Positions 35,468 through 43,910 of a DNA stretch of 64,000 nt are shown here, piece after piece (the first letter of the stretch is position 1; each line of letters starts with the position of its first letter). The translations under genes and the position numbers were made by a program. Location of the stretch: positions 65,858 to 129,857 of the forward strand of contig NZ_JXCA02000031.1 in NCBI RefSeq assembly GCF_000828085.3, written 5' to 3'. The DNA comes from Scytonema tolypothrichoides VB-61278. GTDB taxonomy: Bacteria > Cyanobacteriota > Cyanobacteriia > Cyanobacteriales > Nostocaceae. Below the pieces are notes generated by a model that saw only the letters and a list, made by a program, of their open reading frames with translations, did not search any database and was not told where the DNA came from.

Positions 35468-37396
35468 ATGCTAACTGTTTTAAAAATAATCAAAGAAGCA
35501 ATTGTCAATTGGTGGTCGGAGTTCACTCTCCAGACTAAACTTTTAGCAGCCGCTACTTTGGTAGTCTCTCTGGTGATGAGTGGTTTGACGTTCTGGGCAG
35601 TGAATACAATTCAGGTGGATGCACGTTTGAATGACACTCGCTTTGGTCGTGATCTTGGGCTGCTGCTTGCGGCTAACGTTGCTCCCCTCATTGCTAATGA
35701 TAATCTCACCGAAGTGGCGCAATTTTCCCAACGCTTTTATAGCAGCACCTCTAGCGTGCGTTATATGCTCTATGCTGATGACACAGGGAATATTTATTTC
35801 GGTATTCCCTTTTGGGAACCGGAGGTGGGAACATCCCTTACCATTGAACGGCGGATAGAACTGCCAGATGATTATGCTGCTGATGCAGAAAAGCCGATGG
35901 TGCGACAACATAAATCGCCGGATGGGGAAGTCACCGATGTGTTTGTTCCACTGACTGCGGATGGCAAATACTTGGGTGTGTTGGCGATTGGGATTAACCC
36001 CAACCCAGCCGCAGTGACTTCAACAAATTTCACCCGTGATGTCACCATTGCTGTTTTTATCTCAATTTGGGTGATGGTGATTTTGGGAGGGGTGATTAAT
36101 GCTTTGACAATCACCAAGCCCATTAAAGAATTGCTGGTGGGGGTAAAACAAATTGCTGCGGGGAATTTCAAACAGCAAATTGACTTACCACTAGGAGGCG
36201 AACTTGGGGAGTTAATTCTCAATTTTAATGAAATGGCAGAGCGCTTAGAGCGCTATGAAGAACAAAATATTGAGGAACTGACGGCGGAAAAAGCCAAGCT
36301 AGAAACCCTGGTTTCCACAATTGCTGACGGAGCTGTCCTGATTGATAATAGTATGCAGGTGATTTTAGTGAACCCCACAGCACAGAGAATTTTTGGCTGG
36401 GAAGAGGCTAAAGTCGTAGGCGAAAATGTTTTACATCACTTACCTGCACCGGTAGGAATGCAAATTACCCGTCCTTTATATGAAATAGCAACGGGGGAAT
36501 GCGAAAGTGCTGAATTCCGTATACCGCTGATTGAACCTATCAAGCGCACTATCCGCATTTTGCTGACAACAGTTCTTGACCTGCAAAGAGAGAATGTTAA
36601 AGGTGTTGCGATTACCGTACAAGATATCACCCGCGAGGTAGAACTTAACGAGGCAAAAAGTCAATTTATCAGTAACATCTCTCACGAATTGCGAACGCCT
36701 CTATTTAACATCAAATCATTTATCGAGACTTTGCACGACTACGGGGAAGACTTGAGTACTGAAGAAAAGAAAGAGTTTTTGGTCACTGTTAATCATGAAA
36801 CCGATAGACTAACCCGCTTGGTGAACGATGTTTTGGATTTGTCAAAGCTAGAGTCTGGTCGAAATTATCACTTGAATGGGGTGGATTTGGGGCAGGCGAT
36901 CGAGCAGACACTGCGTACTTACCAACTCAATGCTAGGGACAAAGGCATTGAATTAAGTCAGGAAGTTGCACCATCTTTGCCCCTGGTTGTCGGTCACTAT
37001 GATTTATTACTGCAAGTGTTGGCTAATTTGATTGGTAATGCTCTTAAGTTTACCAAGGCGGGTGGAAAAGTTGCCCTCCGCGCCTACCAACTTCAACCAA
37101 AATCCAATTCTCCTAATCAAGTCCCCAAAGTACGGGTGGAAATTTCCGATACTGGAATTGGTATTGCCTCAGAAGACCAACAAGCCATTTTTGACCGTTT
37201 TGTCCGGGTAGAAAACCGAGTCCACACCCTAGAAGGCACAGGTTTGGGGCTATCTATTGTGAGGAATATCATGGAAAAGCATCACAGTCAAGTGCATTTG
37301 GTGAGTGAAGTTGGCATTGGCACCACTTTTTGGTTTGACTTGGCGGTGTTTGATGAAGAAGCGCCTCATGTTGAGAAGTTAACGCCTGCGGTTTAA
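35468..37396 (+). CDS. nblS: Sensor histidine kinase NblS (Hik33/DspA family)
   Basis: This 642-aa protein has a short cytoplasmic start, a transmembrane helix at about 25-47, a periplasmic sensor loop at about 48-195 and a second membrane helix at about 196-218. HAMP (about 220-270), PAS (about 275-390), HisKA with SHELRTP (H406) and HATPase_c (NLIGNALKF, DTGIGI, GTGLGLSIV) follow. Domain order, sequence of the sensor region and position after purD identify it as NblS, the kinase that controls high-light and nutrient-stress responses, including phycobilisome degradation, through RpaB. It is conserved in nearly all cyanobacteria. Confidence 0.93.
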   Translation: MLTVLKIIKEAIVNWWSEFTLQTKLLAAATLVVSLVMSGLTFWAVNTIQVDARLNDTRFGRDLGLLLAANVAPLIANDNLTEVAQFSQRFYSSTSSVRYMLYADDTGNIYFGIPFWEPEVGTSLTIERRIELPDDYAADAEKPMVRQHKSPDGEVTDVFVPLTADGKYLGVLAIGINPNPAAVTSTNFTRDVTIAVFISIWVMVILGGVINALTITKPIKELLVGVKQIAAGNFKQQIDLPLGGELGELILNFNEMAERLERYEEQNIEELTAEKAKLETLVSTIADGAVLIDNSMQVILVNPTAQRIFGWEEAKVVGENVLHHLPAPVGMQITRPLYEIATGECESAEFRIPLIEPIKRTIRILLTTVLDLQRENVKGVAITVQDITREVELNEAKSQFISNISHELRTPLFNIKSFIETLHDYGEDLSTEEKKEFLVTVNHETDRLTRLVNDVLDLSKLESGRNYHLNGVDLGQAIEQTLRTYQLNARDKGIELSQEVAPSLPLVVGHYDLLLQVLANLIGNALKFTKAGGKVALRAYQLQPKSNSPNQVPKVRVEISDTGIGIASEDQQAIFDRFVRVENRVHTLEGTGLGLSIVRNIMEKHHSQVHLVSEVGIGTTFWFDLAVFDEEAPHVEKLTPAV

Positions 37397-37432
37397 CAGT
37401 TAAGTAGGTCAACATAAAAAAACGTAAAATCT

Positions 37433-37465
37433 AGAAACCCGGTTTCTTGAAGAAACCGGGTTTCT
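37433..37465. terminator. Strong hairpin after nblS, possible bidirectional terminator
   Basis: AGAAACCCGGTTTCTT (37433-37448) pairs fully with 37450-37465 across a one-base loop. No clean U-tract follows, so it may be a dispersed AAACCCGGTTT repeat rather than a dedicated terminator. Similar arms occur at 43,679 and 43,733. Confidence 0.45.
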
Positions 37466-37617
37466 GACACCACGCATTTTAGGTTTCTGACACCACGCAT
37501 TTTATGTTTAATTTCGTGGTTCTACTTATCAGTTATCAGTTATCACAGTTCAATGACTTGGTCACTGTTTACTGATAACTGTTCACTAATTTCGGTTAAG
37601 ATGTTGACAAAGTAATG

Positions 37618-37691
37618 GTAGGTTGGGTTAAGCGTAGCGAAACCCAACAAACGTTTGATATTGTTGGGTTTCGTTCCTCAACCCAACCTAC
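37618..37691. repeat. Inverted repeat element GTAGGTTGGGTT
   Basis: GTAGGTTGGGTT (37618-37629) is the exact inverse of 37680-37691, and the inner arms CGAAACCCAACAA (37638-37650) and TTGTTGGGTTTCG (37661-37673) also pair. It forms a cruciform-like element inserted between two 46-bp direct repeats. Confidence 0.8.
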
Positions 37692-37734
37692 GCCTACTGA
37701 TGACTGTTTACTGATAACTGTTCACTAATTTCGG

Positions 37735-38127
37735 TTAAGATGTTGACAGAGCAATAATCAAACAAATGAATAATAGAGCCAGCAGCAAAAGTAAAGCTTG
37801 ATTGCGTTTCATCCAGCTTTTCACAGTTGCACCAAAGCTACTGGCGTAACGCTGCTGCTGCAATTCTTGCTTACTCTCCTCAATATTTTGGTAGAGGATG
37901 CATTCTTTGGCAAAGGGACGCTGGGGAAAATTACAAGTATCGTCAGCGTGGTAAGTGCAGGTGTCGCAGAGATACTCCTTCCCTGTGGCGCGATGTAGGG
38001 GAATCCCAGGATGTCCATAAGCTTTCAACTGAGTACCACAATGAGGACAGGTGACAGCTTGGGAATTCACGGGTTGATGACAGCGAGGGCAAGTTGCAGT
38101 GTCCACTAGCGTAGCGTTAAAGAGCAA
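37735..38127 (-). CDS. Zinc-ribbon protein with C-terminal membrane anchor
   Basis: This 130-aa protein has an N-terminal double zinc knuckle CPRCHQPV...CPHCGTQL (about 13-35), a second Cys group LCDTCTYHADDTCNFPQRPFAKEC (about 53-78), a short helix and a C-terminal membrane helix (about 109-127). It is probably tail-anchored with the zinc domain in the cytoplasm. Homologues appear widespread in cyanobacteria but are uncharacterised. The start is uncertain: TTG 38127 or GTG 38106, with no ATG in frame. The last codons lie inside the second copy of a 46-bp direct repeat. Confidence 0.75.
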   Translation of the reverse strand: MLFNATLVDTATCPRCHQPVNSQAVTCPHCGTQLKAYGHPGIPLHRATGKEYLCDTCTYHADDTCNFPQRPFAKECILYQNIEESKQELQQQRYASSFGATVKSWMKRNQALLLLLALLFICLIIALSTS

Positions 38128-38263
38128 ACATTCTGATTCTAGCCATTTCCTCGGAAAGATGGGTACAAAATACTCATCTGTTTGTTTTCAAGATTTATTT
38201 TCAAGATTCATTCTCTACTTTTCCATGCGTCGTAATAACGTAAGGACGAGACACTTTTAATAC

Positions 38264-38518
38264 TTACTCAGGACTAATATACTTAGAAGCTCGCGCTTTT
38301 GCTAATATCATCACATGCTCTAGCGTCAAGAAATGATTTAATTCTCTCTTTTCCTCTGGTGTTAATTCTCCCATTTTGTGTCCGTACACCAAGTCTTCCA
38401 AACGCTCTTTTGCTGAATCTGAAAGTTGAAAATCGACGACACTTTGGGGAGTGGTTCCAGTAGCAATGAAGTCTATAATTTCGTCGTATACTTTTGTTGT
38501 TTGGGTAGGTGTATTCAT
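38264..38518 (-). CDS. Small protein of unknown function, last gene of the NACHT-HicAB cluster
   Basis: This 84-aa soluble, acidic, helical protein (KVYDEIIDFIATGTTPQSVV, then LTPEEKRELNHFLTLEHVMILAKARA) resembles small proteins that occur in many cyanobacteria next to toxin-like genes. No catalytic motif is seen. ATG 38518 lies 32 bp after the hicB stop on the same strand, so co-transcription is likely. It may be an accessory antitoxin; that is inference. Confidence 0.65.
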   Translation of the reverse strand: MNTPTQTTKVYDEIIDFIATGTTPQSVVDFQLSDSAKERLEDLVYGHKMGELTPEEKRELNHFLTLEHVMILAKARASKYISPE

Positions 38519-38550
38519 AGGGCGTGTCTCTTATTTTAATAATTATACTT

Positions 38551-38775
38551 CTATGCTACATTCCAAGATTTTGCTAGGGTTTGAGGTTCTGGTAGAGGTT
38601 CGCCATTTTCTAAAGATGTTTCAATTAACATCTCTAGCACTTCTTGAGCGTTTTTGAGCGCTTCTTCGTAAGTTTCTCCGTGAGTGCAAGGCTGCATGAC
38701 ATCAGTAAACTCAGGTAAGAAAACGACATAACATTGGTCTTCTTTTGACCATTGAATGATGATTGTATATTTCAT
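38551..38775 (-). CDS. hicB: HicB-family antitoxin
   Basis: This 74-aa protein has the HicB partial RNase H-like fold: MKYTIIIQWSKEDQCYVVFLPEF, then THGETYEEALKNAQEVLEMLIE. This short version lacks a C-terminal DNA-binding domain, so it neutralises HicA but may not repress the operon alone. The start ATG 38775 overlaps the hicA stop by 4 bp. Confidence 0.88.
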   Translation of the reverse strand: MKYTIIIQWSKEDQCYVVFLPEFTDVMQPCTHGETYEEALKNAQEVLEMLIETSLENGEPLPEPQTLAKSWNVA

Positions 38776-39002
38776 TCTTCTGTCTCCTCTGTCTGCTCTT
38801 CTTCCATTTTCTTTAGTTCTACAAGTGCTTCATTTACTTGCTTTTCTAAATACAGTTTGGCATCACTACCATCTTTGCCAGCAATGATGATAGCTTTGGG
38901 TAATTTTGGATGTATCCATTTACTATGGCTACCTTTTGCAGGTTTGTAAGTAAATCCTGCTTGCAACAACAAGCTTTTTAATTCTCTAATTTTCTTGGGC
39001 AT
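38772..39002 (-). CDS. hicA: HicA-family mRNA interferase toxin
   Basis: This 76-aa protein has the double-stranded-RNA-binding-like fold of HicA (IRELKSLLLQAGFTYKPAKGSHSKWIHP) with the catalytic histidine H26 in GSHSKW. An extra acidic tail (ELKKMEEEQTEETEE) follows the core and could soften the stop-start overlap with hicB. It cleaves mRNA when free of HicB. It is 32 bp downstream of the NACHT gene on the same strand. Confidence 0.87.
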   Translation of the reverse strand: MPKKIRELKSLLLQAGFTYKPAKGSHSKWIHPKLPKAIIIAGKDGSDAKLYLEKQVNEALVELKKMEEEQTEETEE

Positions 39003-39034
39003 ATATTCAGCTTACATTCTTACTTCCTATCTCT

Positions 39035-41866
39035 CTACTCCCTCAACTTCTTCTGAGCAAACTCCCGCACTTGCTCATCCGGATCATTCTCCGCTCTGTC
39101 GCGCAACAGTGGTAAAGTTTGGGGATTGTGAGGATAATGCTCGATAATTGCCGCCAGTGCATATTGTCGAGGGTTGCGATTTGAGCTATGCTGACGCTCA
39201 AAGGGATCATTGACAGCGCGATCGCATAAAAGCTCAAATATACCAGGCTCATCTTTCCAACCTTTAGCTAGCAATCGCATTGTTTCTGCCCGCGCACCAA
39301 AATAATACTTACTGGATTCAGCGCAGGCTTTAAGGATAGATAAAGTATCAGGATCATCTTTCCAGCCCTTGGCTAACTCTAGCACAGCTGCCTGTTGTAC
39401 GTTTGGCGTACCTGACTGAGCAGACGTTTTTAGAAAAGATAAAGTATCAGGATCATCTTTCCACCCTTGCGCTAAATTATGCACTGCTATACCTCGCACA
39501 ATCTCATCTTTATCTTCGGTGGCTCGACTTTTAAGCCAGCGTAATGTGTTGGGGTCATCTTTCCAAGTGGTTGCAACTACTGCAACTGCTTTGGTGCGAA
39601 TGGAAATAACTTGCGTATAGTATATTTGAGCATCTCTAGTATGAGCAGTTTTAAAACTGATATTGTCATAGTTAATTAATTCTTTTATCCGCTCGATTAA
39701 CTGCGTAGCAATTGACGAGATTACCGTCCTATTCCTCACGTCTGAAAGACACTTAGCCGCTAAAAACAAGTTACTAAATTTCTCTGCCTCGCCATTTTGA
39801 TCCATTAAATAATCAAGAATTTCCCCAACAAATTTTGGCTCAATCATTCCTGCAATCAGTCGCAACACTTCATGCCAAGTTTCATCATGCCAGTGTTTGC
39901 CAAAGACTTCCGTTTTTAGTTGTTCAATTTCTAGCGATCGCGTCTCTTTAAACTGCCAGACAAATTCCCAAGCACAGAAATATTCCAAAAACGTTCGATG
40001 AACAAAAGCATAATAATCCGCACCCAGGAAACATAACATAAAGTTGCGAGTCCGCAGTTGATTTATCATCACTCTCGCAGCTTCTCTTGCTTTGTCAACT
40101 TCTAGAGTTTTTAAATACCCAATCAGAATCCTTTCTAAATCATTCGCGCTTATCAAATTGCCTGCTAAACCTTTTTCACTGGTTTGCATATGGTAAGCAA
40201 CTTGACGCAACATTGCTTGCTTATCTTTATAATCTATCGTTTTTGGATCTAACCTCTTATCTTCCACTAAAACACGTTCTACATCCCATTGATGCAGCAG
40301 CAGCCGCGATGCTTGATTGTAAAGTTCGGCTCTATCTCTTGGCAACTCTTGGTGACGATTCAAAATTGCCATCATCGTCAACAATAAAGGATTTCCTGCA
40401 AGTTCTGCTATCGAGTTTGATGTGTCAATTGCTCTTTGCAGTCGCTCTTTTTTTCTTTCTCCATCAATCTTGTCAGTAAATGTGTCAGAATGCCAACGGT
40501 TGATAAAATCCCGAATTTGTTCTGGTTCCAAATCTTGCAGCATGAAATGCTTAAACTCAGCATCTCGCAGCCGCTGCGCTTTATATCCAATCACGCGAGA
40601 AGTCACAATCACCTGCACATTGGGATATTCATTTGTGAAGCGGTGAATATCTGTGATCACATCTTCTCGCCTACCAGGATCAAAAACTTCATCTAAACCA
40701 TCAAACATGACTAAGGCGTTACCAGCCTTGAGTTGTTCTTGTAATTTATGTTGGTTGAGGTGAGCGATCGCACCACTACATTTATGAAAGAATTCCAGAA
40801 AATTATTGCATTCTTTGTCCTCCCGTCGCCGCATATAAGTGCGTAACTCAATCAGCAACGGAATCGGCGGAGGATTTTCTATCTTATGAAGTCTATCTAG
40901 AGTTTGTTCTACCCAATCTAACGCCAGGTATTGCAATAATGTAGACTTCCCCGAACCTGGATCACCTAAAATTACGATATATTTATAGTTTTGTTTATTT
41001 TCAACAATCTTTTTAACTGAACCTACTGGCTGTTCTAAATAAACTCGCTTGTGACGTTCTAATTCTTCTATTGCAATTTCTTCTGCTTCTAGTTCGTTCT
41101 TTTCTCGCAATCGTCTCAGATGTTCTTTGGGGAGTTCGTGAACTTGTGGTAAGACTTGGTGAACTTCTCGCACATTTTGAGGAATAAAGATTCGCCATAA
41201 CCGCAATTCGTTATAGGCGTAACCGCTGGTATCTATACTATCTAGTTTGAGATTGGCGTAGCGCTCGCGAATTGCTTCTTGATATTGTTTGAAATTGAAG
41301 TCGGGTATAATGCCAGCAGTCTCTGTTGTGTTTTTTTCAATTTTTTCAAGATTTTTGGAATCTAGAATTGCTCTCAGTTCAGATGAGTCTTGAATAATCG
41401 CTTTGACTTTTTTAACGTAACGCTTACCAAGCTTTGTCCAATCAAATTCTGTTGGCAAATGTAACAATTTCTTTTCGTTCCAAAGAGTTTGTAAACTTCT
41501 TGTATCTAGTTCATTACATTCATCCTGAAAAGGAGTTCCCAGGATTTCTTTAACTTTTTCATCTTTAAGAAATTTTTGTAGCGGTTCGTTATAATACTCC
41601 CTAATTTCGTTATCAGGAATATCAGCATCTTCTAATTCTTGCTGGACGAGTGACAAAAACTCTTTAAGTGCTTTCCCAGCAGCAATATCTATTTCTTCCT
41701 TTTTCAGTTTCTGTAAAATCTGGCTGGGGATAGCTTTGAATACATCTTTGAGTATATCTTTTAATAAATCTTTGCCTAAATCCTGGGCAAATTGTTTCAT
41801 TACTGGTTGGAAGAGAAATCCAACAGCAGTACTAACTCCCCAAGCGGTTAAAAAGTCTATAGGCAT
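39035..41866 (-). CDS. NACHT-domain NTPase with HEAT-like repeats
   Basis: This 943-aa protein has an N-terminal helical region (1-130; weakly hydrophobic start FLTAWGVSTAVGFLFQPV) and a linker to a NACHT module with Walker A GDPGSGKST (from residue 301), Walker B VMFDGLDEV (near 388) and the sensor ILNRHQELPRDRAELY. The helical NACHT-associated part contains FVHRTFLEYFCAWEF. The C-terminal 250 residues carry about five HEAT-like repeats with a recurring GWKDDPDTL unit. This is the layout of bacterial NLR-like immune proteins: the repeats sense, NACHT oligomerises and the N-terminus is the effector. ATG 41866 is chosen over GTG 41908. Downstream are hicA, hicB and the 84-aa gene. Confidence 0.85.
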   Translation of the reverse strand: MPIDFLTAWGVSTAVGFLFQPVMKQFAQDLGKDLLKDILKDVFKAIPSQILQKLKKEEIDIAAGKALKEFLSLVQQELEDADIPDNEIREYYNEPLQKFLKDEKVKEILGTPFQDECNELDTRSLQTLWNEKKLLHLPTEFDWTKLGKRYVKKVKAIIQDSSELRAILDSKNLEKIEKNTTETAGIIPDFNFKQYQEAIRERYANLKLDSIDTSGYAYNELRLWRIFIPQNVREVHQVLPQVHELPKEHLRRLREKNELEAEEIAIEELERHKRVYLEQPVGSVKKIVENKQNYKYIVILGDPGSGKSTLLQYLALDWVEQTLDRLHKIENPPPIPLLIELRTYMRRREDKECNNFLEFFHKCSGAIAHLNQHKLQEQLKAGNALVMFDGLDEVFDPGRREDVITDIHRFTNEYPNVQVIVTSRVIGYKAQRLRDAEFKHFMLQDLEPEQIRDFINRWHSDTFTDKIDGERKKERLQRAIDTSNSIAELAGNPLLLTMMAILNRHQELPRDRAELYNQASRLLLHQWDVERVLVEDKRLDPKTIDYKDKQAMLRQVAYHMQTSEKGLAGNLISANDLERILIGYLKTLEVDKAREAARVMINQLRTRNFMLCFLGADYYAFVHRTFLEYFCAWEFVWQFKETRSLEIEQLKTEVFGKHWHDETWHEVLRLIAGMIEPKFVGEILDYLMDQNGEAEKFSNLFLAAKCLSDVRNRTVISSIATQLIERIKELINYDNISFKTAHTRDAQIYYTQVISIRTKAVAVVATTWKDDPNTLRWLKSRATEDKDEIVRGIAVHNLAQGWKDDPDTLSFLKTSAQSGTPNVQQAAVLELAKGWKDDPDTLSILKACAESSKYYFGARAETMRLLAKGWKDEPGIFELLCDRAVNDPFERQHSSNRNPRQYALAAIIEHYPHNPQTLPLLRDRAENDPDEQVREFAQKKLRE

Positions 41867-42597
41867 AATACTCTTGTTTGCCAAGCTCTTGACTAAAAGT
41901 ATATACACCAGCGTCAGTCATGTTTCCTGAGTTTAAGGTAATTTTAGCAATCGGACAACTTTACATTGCACCTGGTAAAATAAATGTCAATCGTCTACAC
42001 ATATTATTTGACTGGGTTCTCGTCCGCCTAGGACTGTAAGTCCTAGGCTCATAGGCGAAGTCCATTAAAATGGACTAAGAGTGGAACTGATTTTTGAGTA
42101 AATTTAAACACTATTTCATACAAGCATTAATGGTCTACTCGTGATGACGTAAGACATCAGTTAAAACAGACTGGGTAAGTCTTTCAGTCCGTTTTAACGG
42201 ACTTTGACTATAAGCCTTGAACTTGAGTTCAAGGCGTACTCACCGGTAAGGTGCAAAATCTGAGTTAACCAATACTCTCCGGATCTACTCCTAACTCACG
42301 CAATTTTTCTGTCAGCCTTCGTGTTCGTTGTTCAGCTGCTTTAATGAGTTCTTCTGGCGTAGGATAACGTTTCCCTTGCTCATCTTTCAACGGAAATTTT
42401 CGCACTTGATACTCACTTGATTGTTTGTTCGGGCGGAACTTTCACCTGTAGTTGTTCGATTATCACACTTTTGATCCTTTGTGTGTGTTTGTCAGAATAG
42501 AGGTGTAGTCTATATTAATTATCCTTGCACCATAGGTCTATAGGGTAGATTTATGAGAAAGGGACGTTTGATTTGAAAAAAGTGATAGAAAGGCATT
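41867..42597. other. Spacer with hairpin repeats and an Uma2 remnant
   Basis: Bases 42,030-42,240 hold several hairpins (GTCCATTTTAATGGAC-like, CAGTCCGTTTTAACGGACT, GCCTTGAACTTGAGTTCAAGGC). A relative of this array occurs at 43,780-43,856. A GGTGCAAAATCTGAG motif at 42,250-42,264 abuts the stop codon of the Uma2 remnant. Bases 42,445-42,597 show nothing beyond the likely promoter of the phasin-like gene. Confidence 0.6.
42265..42441 (-). pseudogene. C-terminal remnant of an Uma2-family gene
   Basis: The minus strand reads about 58 codons ending VRKFPLKDEQGKRYPTPEEL and LTEKLRELGVDPESIG, then TAA. This charged tail (Arg/Lys-rich helix ending LRELGxDP) is typical of the C-terminus of many cyanobacterial Uma2 proteins. 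The nuclease core is missing, and upstream there is an in-frame stop at 42,442-42,444, so this is a decayed fragment. Confidence 0.55.
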
Positions 42598-42921
42598 ATG
42601 GACAACAACAACTGGATGAAGCAGTTATTAACGATAGGTCTTGGGACAACGTCCTTGGTAGCAGATAAACTGCGGGAAGTAAGCGAGCAACTTGTTAAGG
42701 ATGGTAAGCTTGATCCCGAGCAAGCAAAAGCGGTTATGGATGATATGGTACAGCAGTTGAAGTCGGAGCAGGGAAATTGGGATTCTAATATGCAACGACA
42801 ACTGCGGAATATGTTACAGGATTTGGGGGTGCCTCGTCAGTCGGAAGTGGACGAACTCCGTGGTAGAATTGACCGTTTAGAGCGTCAAGTGCGTGATTTA
42901 GAAAATAAGCTTTGGCGTTAA
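42598..42921 (+). CDS. Phasin-like helical protein
   Basis: This 107-aa protein is an almost wholly helical chain: a mildly hydrophobic start (MKQLLTIGLGTTSLVADKLREV), DGKLDPEQAKAVMDDMVQQL, then a coiled coil at about 78-106 (VDELRGRIDRLERQVRDLEN). Cyanobacterial proteins of this form are annotated as phasin-family or poly-hydroxyalkanoate granule-associated by similarity. It may coat granules or membranes or act as a small scaffold; direct evidence is lacking. It is followed on the same strand by the FKBP gene (80 bp). Confidence 0.75.
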   Translation: MDNNNWMKQLLTIGLGTTSLVADKLREVSEQLVKDGKLDPEQAKAVMDDMVQQLKSEQGNWDSNMQRQLRNMLQDLGVPRQSEVDELRGRIDRLERQVRDLENKLWR

Positions 42922-43001
42922 GGGTCGCTTTGTGATTTAAACTAAGTTTTGTCCTACTGGTTATCTTACATTTCCAAAATACTGAGTAGGGAGGATGCAT
43001 T

Positions 43002-43529
43002 TTGAAAGCGATTTTACTCAGCATGGGCTTCATGCTGGCTTGTGTTTTGGTTTTGGTATTTGCGCAAATTAGCGGTAACAAACAAGATATCGCTGTTGCG
43101 ACCCAGTTGACCGAAACAACTCCAGCACCCATTCAGGTACAAGAAAACAATACCCTTATTGCGAGCAAAAAAAATATGTCTGATGCTAATGTCGTCACCA
43201 CGCCCTCTGGACTTAAGTACACTGAGTTAAAAGAGGGGACTGGGGCGACTCCTAAAACAGGACAAACAGTTGTAGTTCACTACACCGGGACTTTAGAAAA
43301 TGGTACCAAGTTCGATAGCTCACGCGATCGCGGTCAACCCTTTAGTTTCAAACTAGGTGTTGGACAAGTTATCAAAGGCTGGGACGAAGGACTAAGTACT
43401 ATGAAAGTAGGTGGTCGTCGTCAATTAATTATACCTTCAGACTTAGGTTATGGCGCTCGTGGTGCTGGTGGTGTCATTCCACCGAACGCTACTTTGATTT
43501 TTGATGTGGAGTTGCTGAAAGTTCAGTAA
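43002..43529 (+). CDS. FKBP-type peptidyl-prolyl cis-trans isomerase, exported
   Basis: This 175-aa protein has an N-terminal signal or anchor (residues 3-23), a linker of about 40 residues, and an FKBP domain (about 66-175: GQTVVVHYTGTLENGTKFDSS, FKLGVGQVIKGWDEGL, GGRRQLIIPSDLGYG, IPPNATLIFDVELL) with the conserved drug/proline-pocket residues. It speeds proline isomerisation in the periplasm or thylakoid lumen. The start is TTG 43002, placed eight bases after GGGAGG; the first in-frame ATG (43,023) would cut the signal. Confidence 0.93.
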   Translation: MKAILLSMGFMLACVLVLVFAQISGNKQDIAVATQLTETTPAPIQVQENNTLIASKKNMSDANVVTTPSGLKYTELKEGTGATPKTGQTVVVHYTGTLENGTKFDSSRDRGQPFSFKLGVGQVIKGWDEGLSTMKVGGRRQLIIPSDLGYGARGAGGVIPPNATLIFDVELLKVQ

Positions 43530-43910
43530 TAATTCATAGTTAGTAGTTTGTTGTTAGTTATTAATCATAACTATTGATAACAAACCCTTGGTTATTTCAT
43601 TCTTCCGAAATCTACCTGGAACTCAAGTCCCACAGCGAGTACCTTAAGTCAGTTCAAACTCACATCTTGCACCAGGGTCAAAAACCGGGTTTCTTGAAAA
43701 TGACGACACTTGCAAACCTTAATTTACCGTTCAGAAACCCGGTTTTTTAGGTCTTGTTCAGAGTGGTGCAAGATGTCAGTTAAAACCGACTCTTATTGTA
43801 TTTAGTCTGTTTTAACTGACTTCGGCTATTAGCCCGGAAATTTATTTCCGGGTGATCATGCATAAAATAAAATAGTTCTGAATAACTTACCACGAACTAC
43901 TCATTCATTT
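43530..43910. repeat. Convergent spacer filled with hairpin repeats
   Basis: Contains an inverted-end element (43,659-43,779) and, directly after it, TAGTCTGTTTTAACTGACT and GCCCGGAAATTTATTTCCGGG hairpins (43,780-43,856). The first 130 bases show only short AGTTATTA repeats. No gene is supported. Confidence 0.65.
43659..43779. mobile_element. Element with inverted GGTGCAAGAT ends (copy B)
   Basis: CTCACATCTTGCACC (43659-43673) and GGTGCAAGATGTCAG (43765-43779) match inversely at 14 of 15 bases. Inside is an inner inverted pair, AACCGGGTTTCT and AGAAACCCGGTT. It is 121 bp long and has no ORF. Confidence 0.6.

Larger units (their letters stand above)
37397..37734. repeat. Convergent spacer with nested repeats
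   Basis: Three structures lie here. A 33-nt hairpin (37,433-37,465, arms AGAAACCCGGTTTCTT) could end nblS transcription. Two tandem copies of GGTTTCTGACACCACGCATT follow at 37,460-37,506. A 46-bp direct repeat (37,564-37,609 and 37,703-37,748) flanks a long inverted repeat at 37,618-37,691. Confidence 0.75.
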
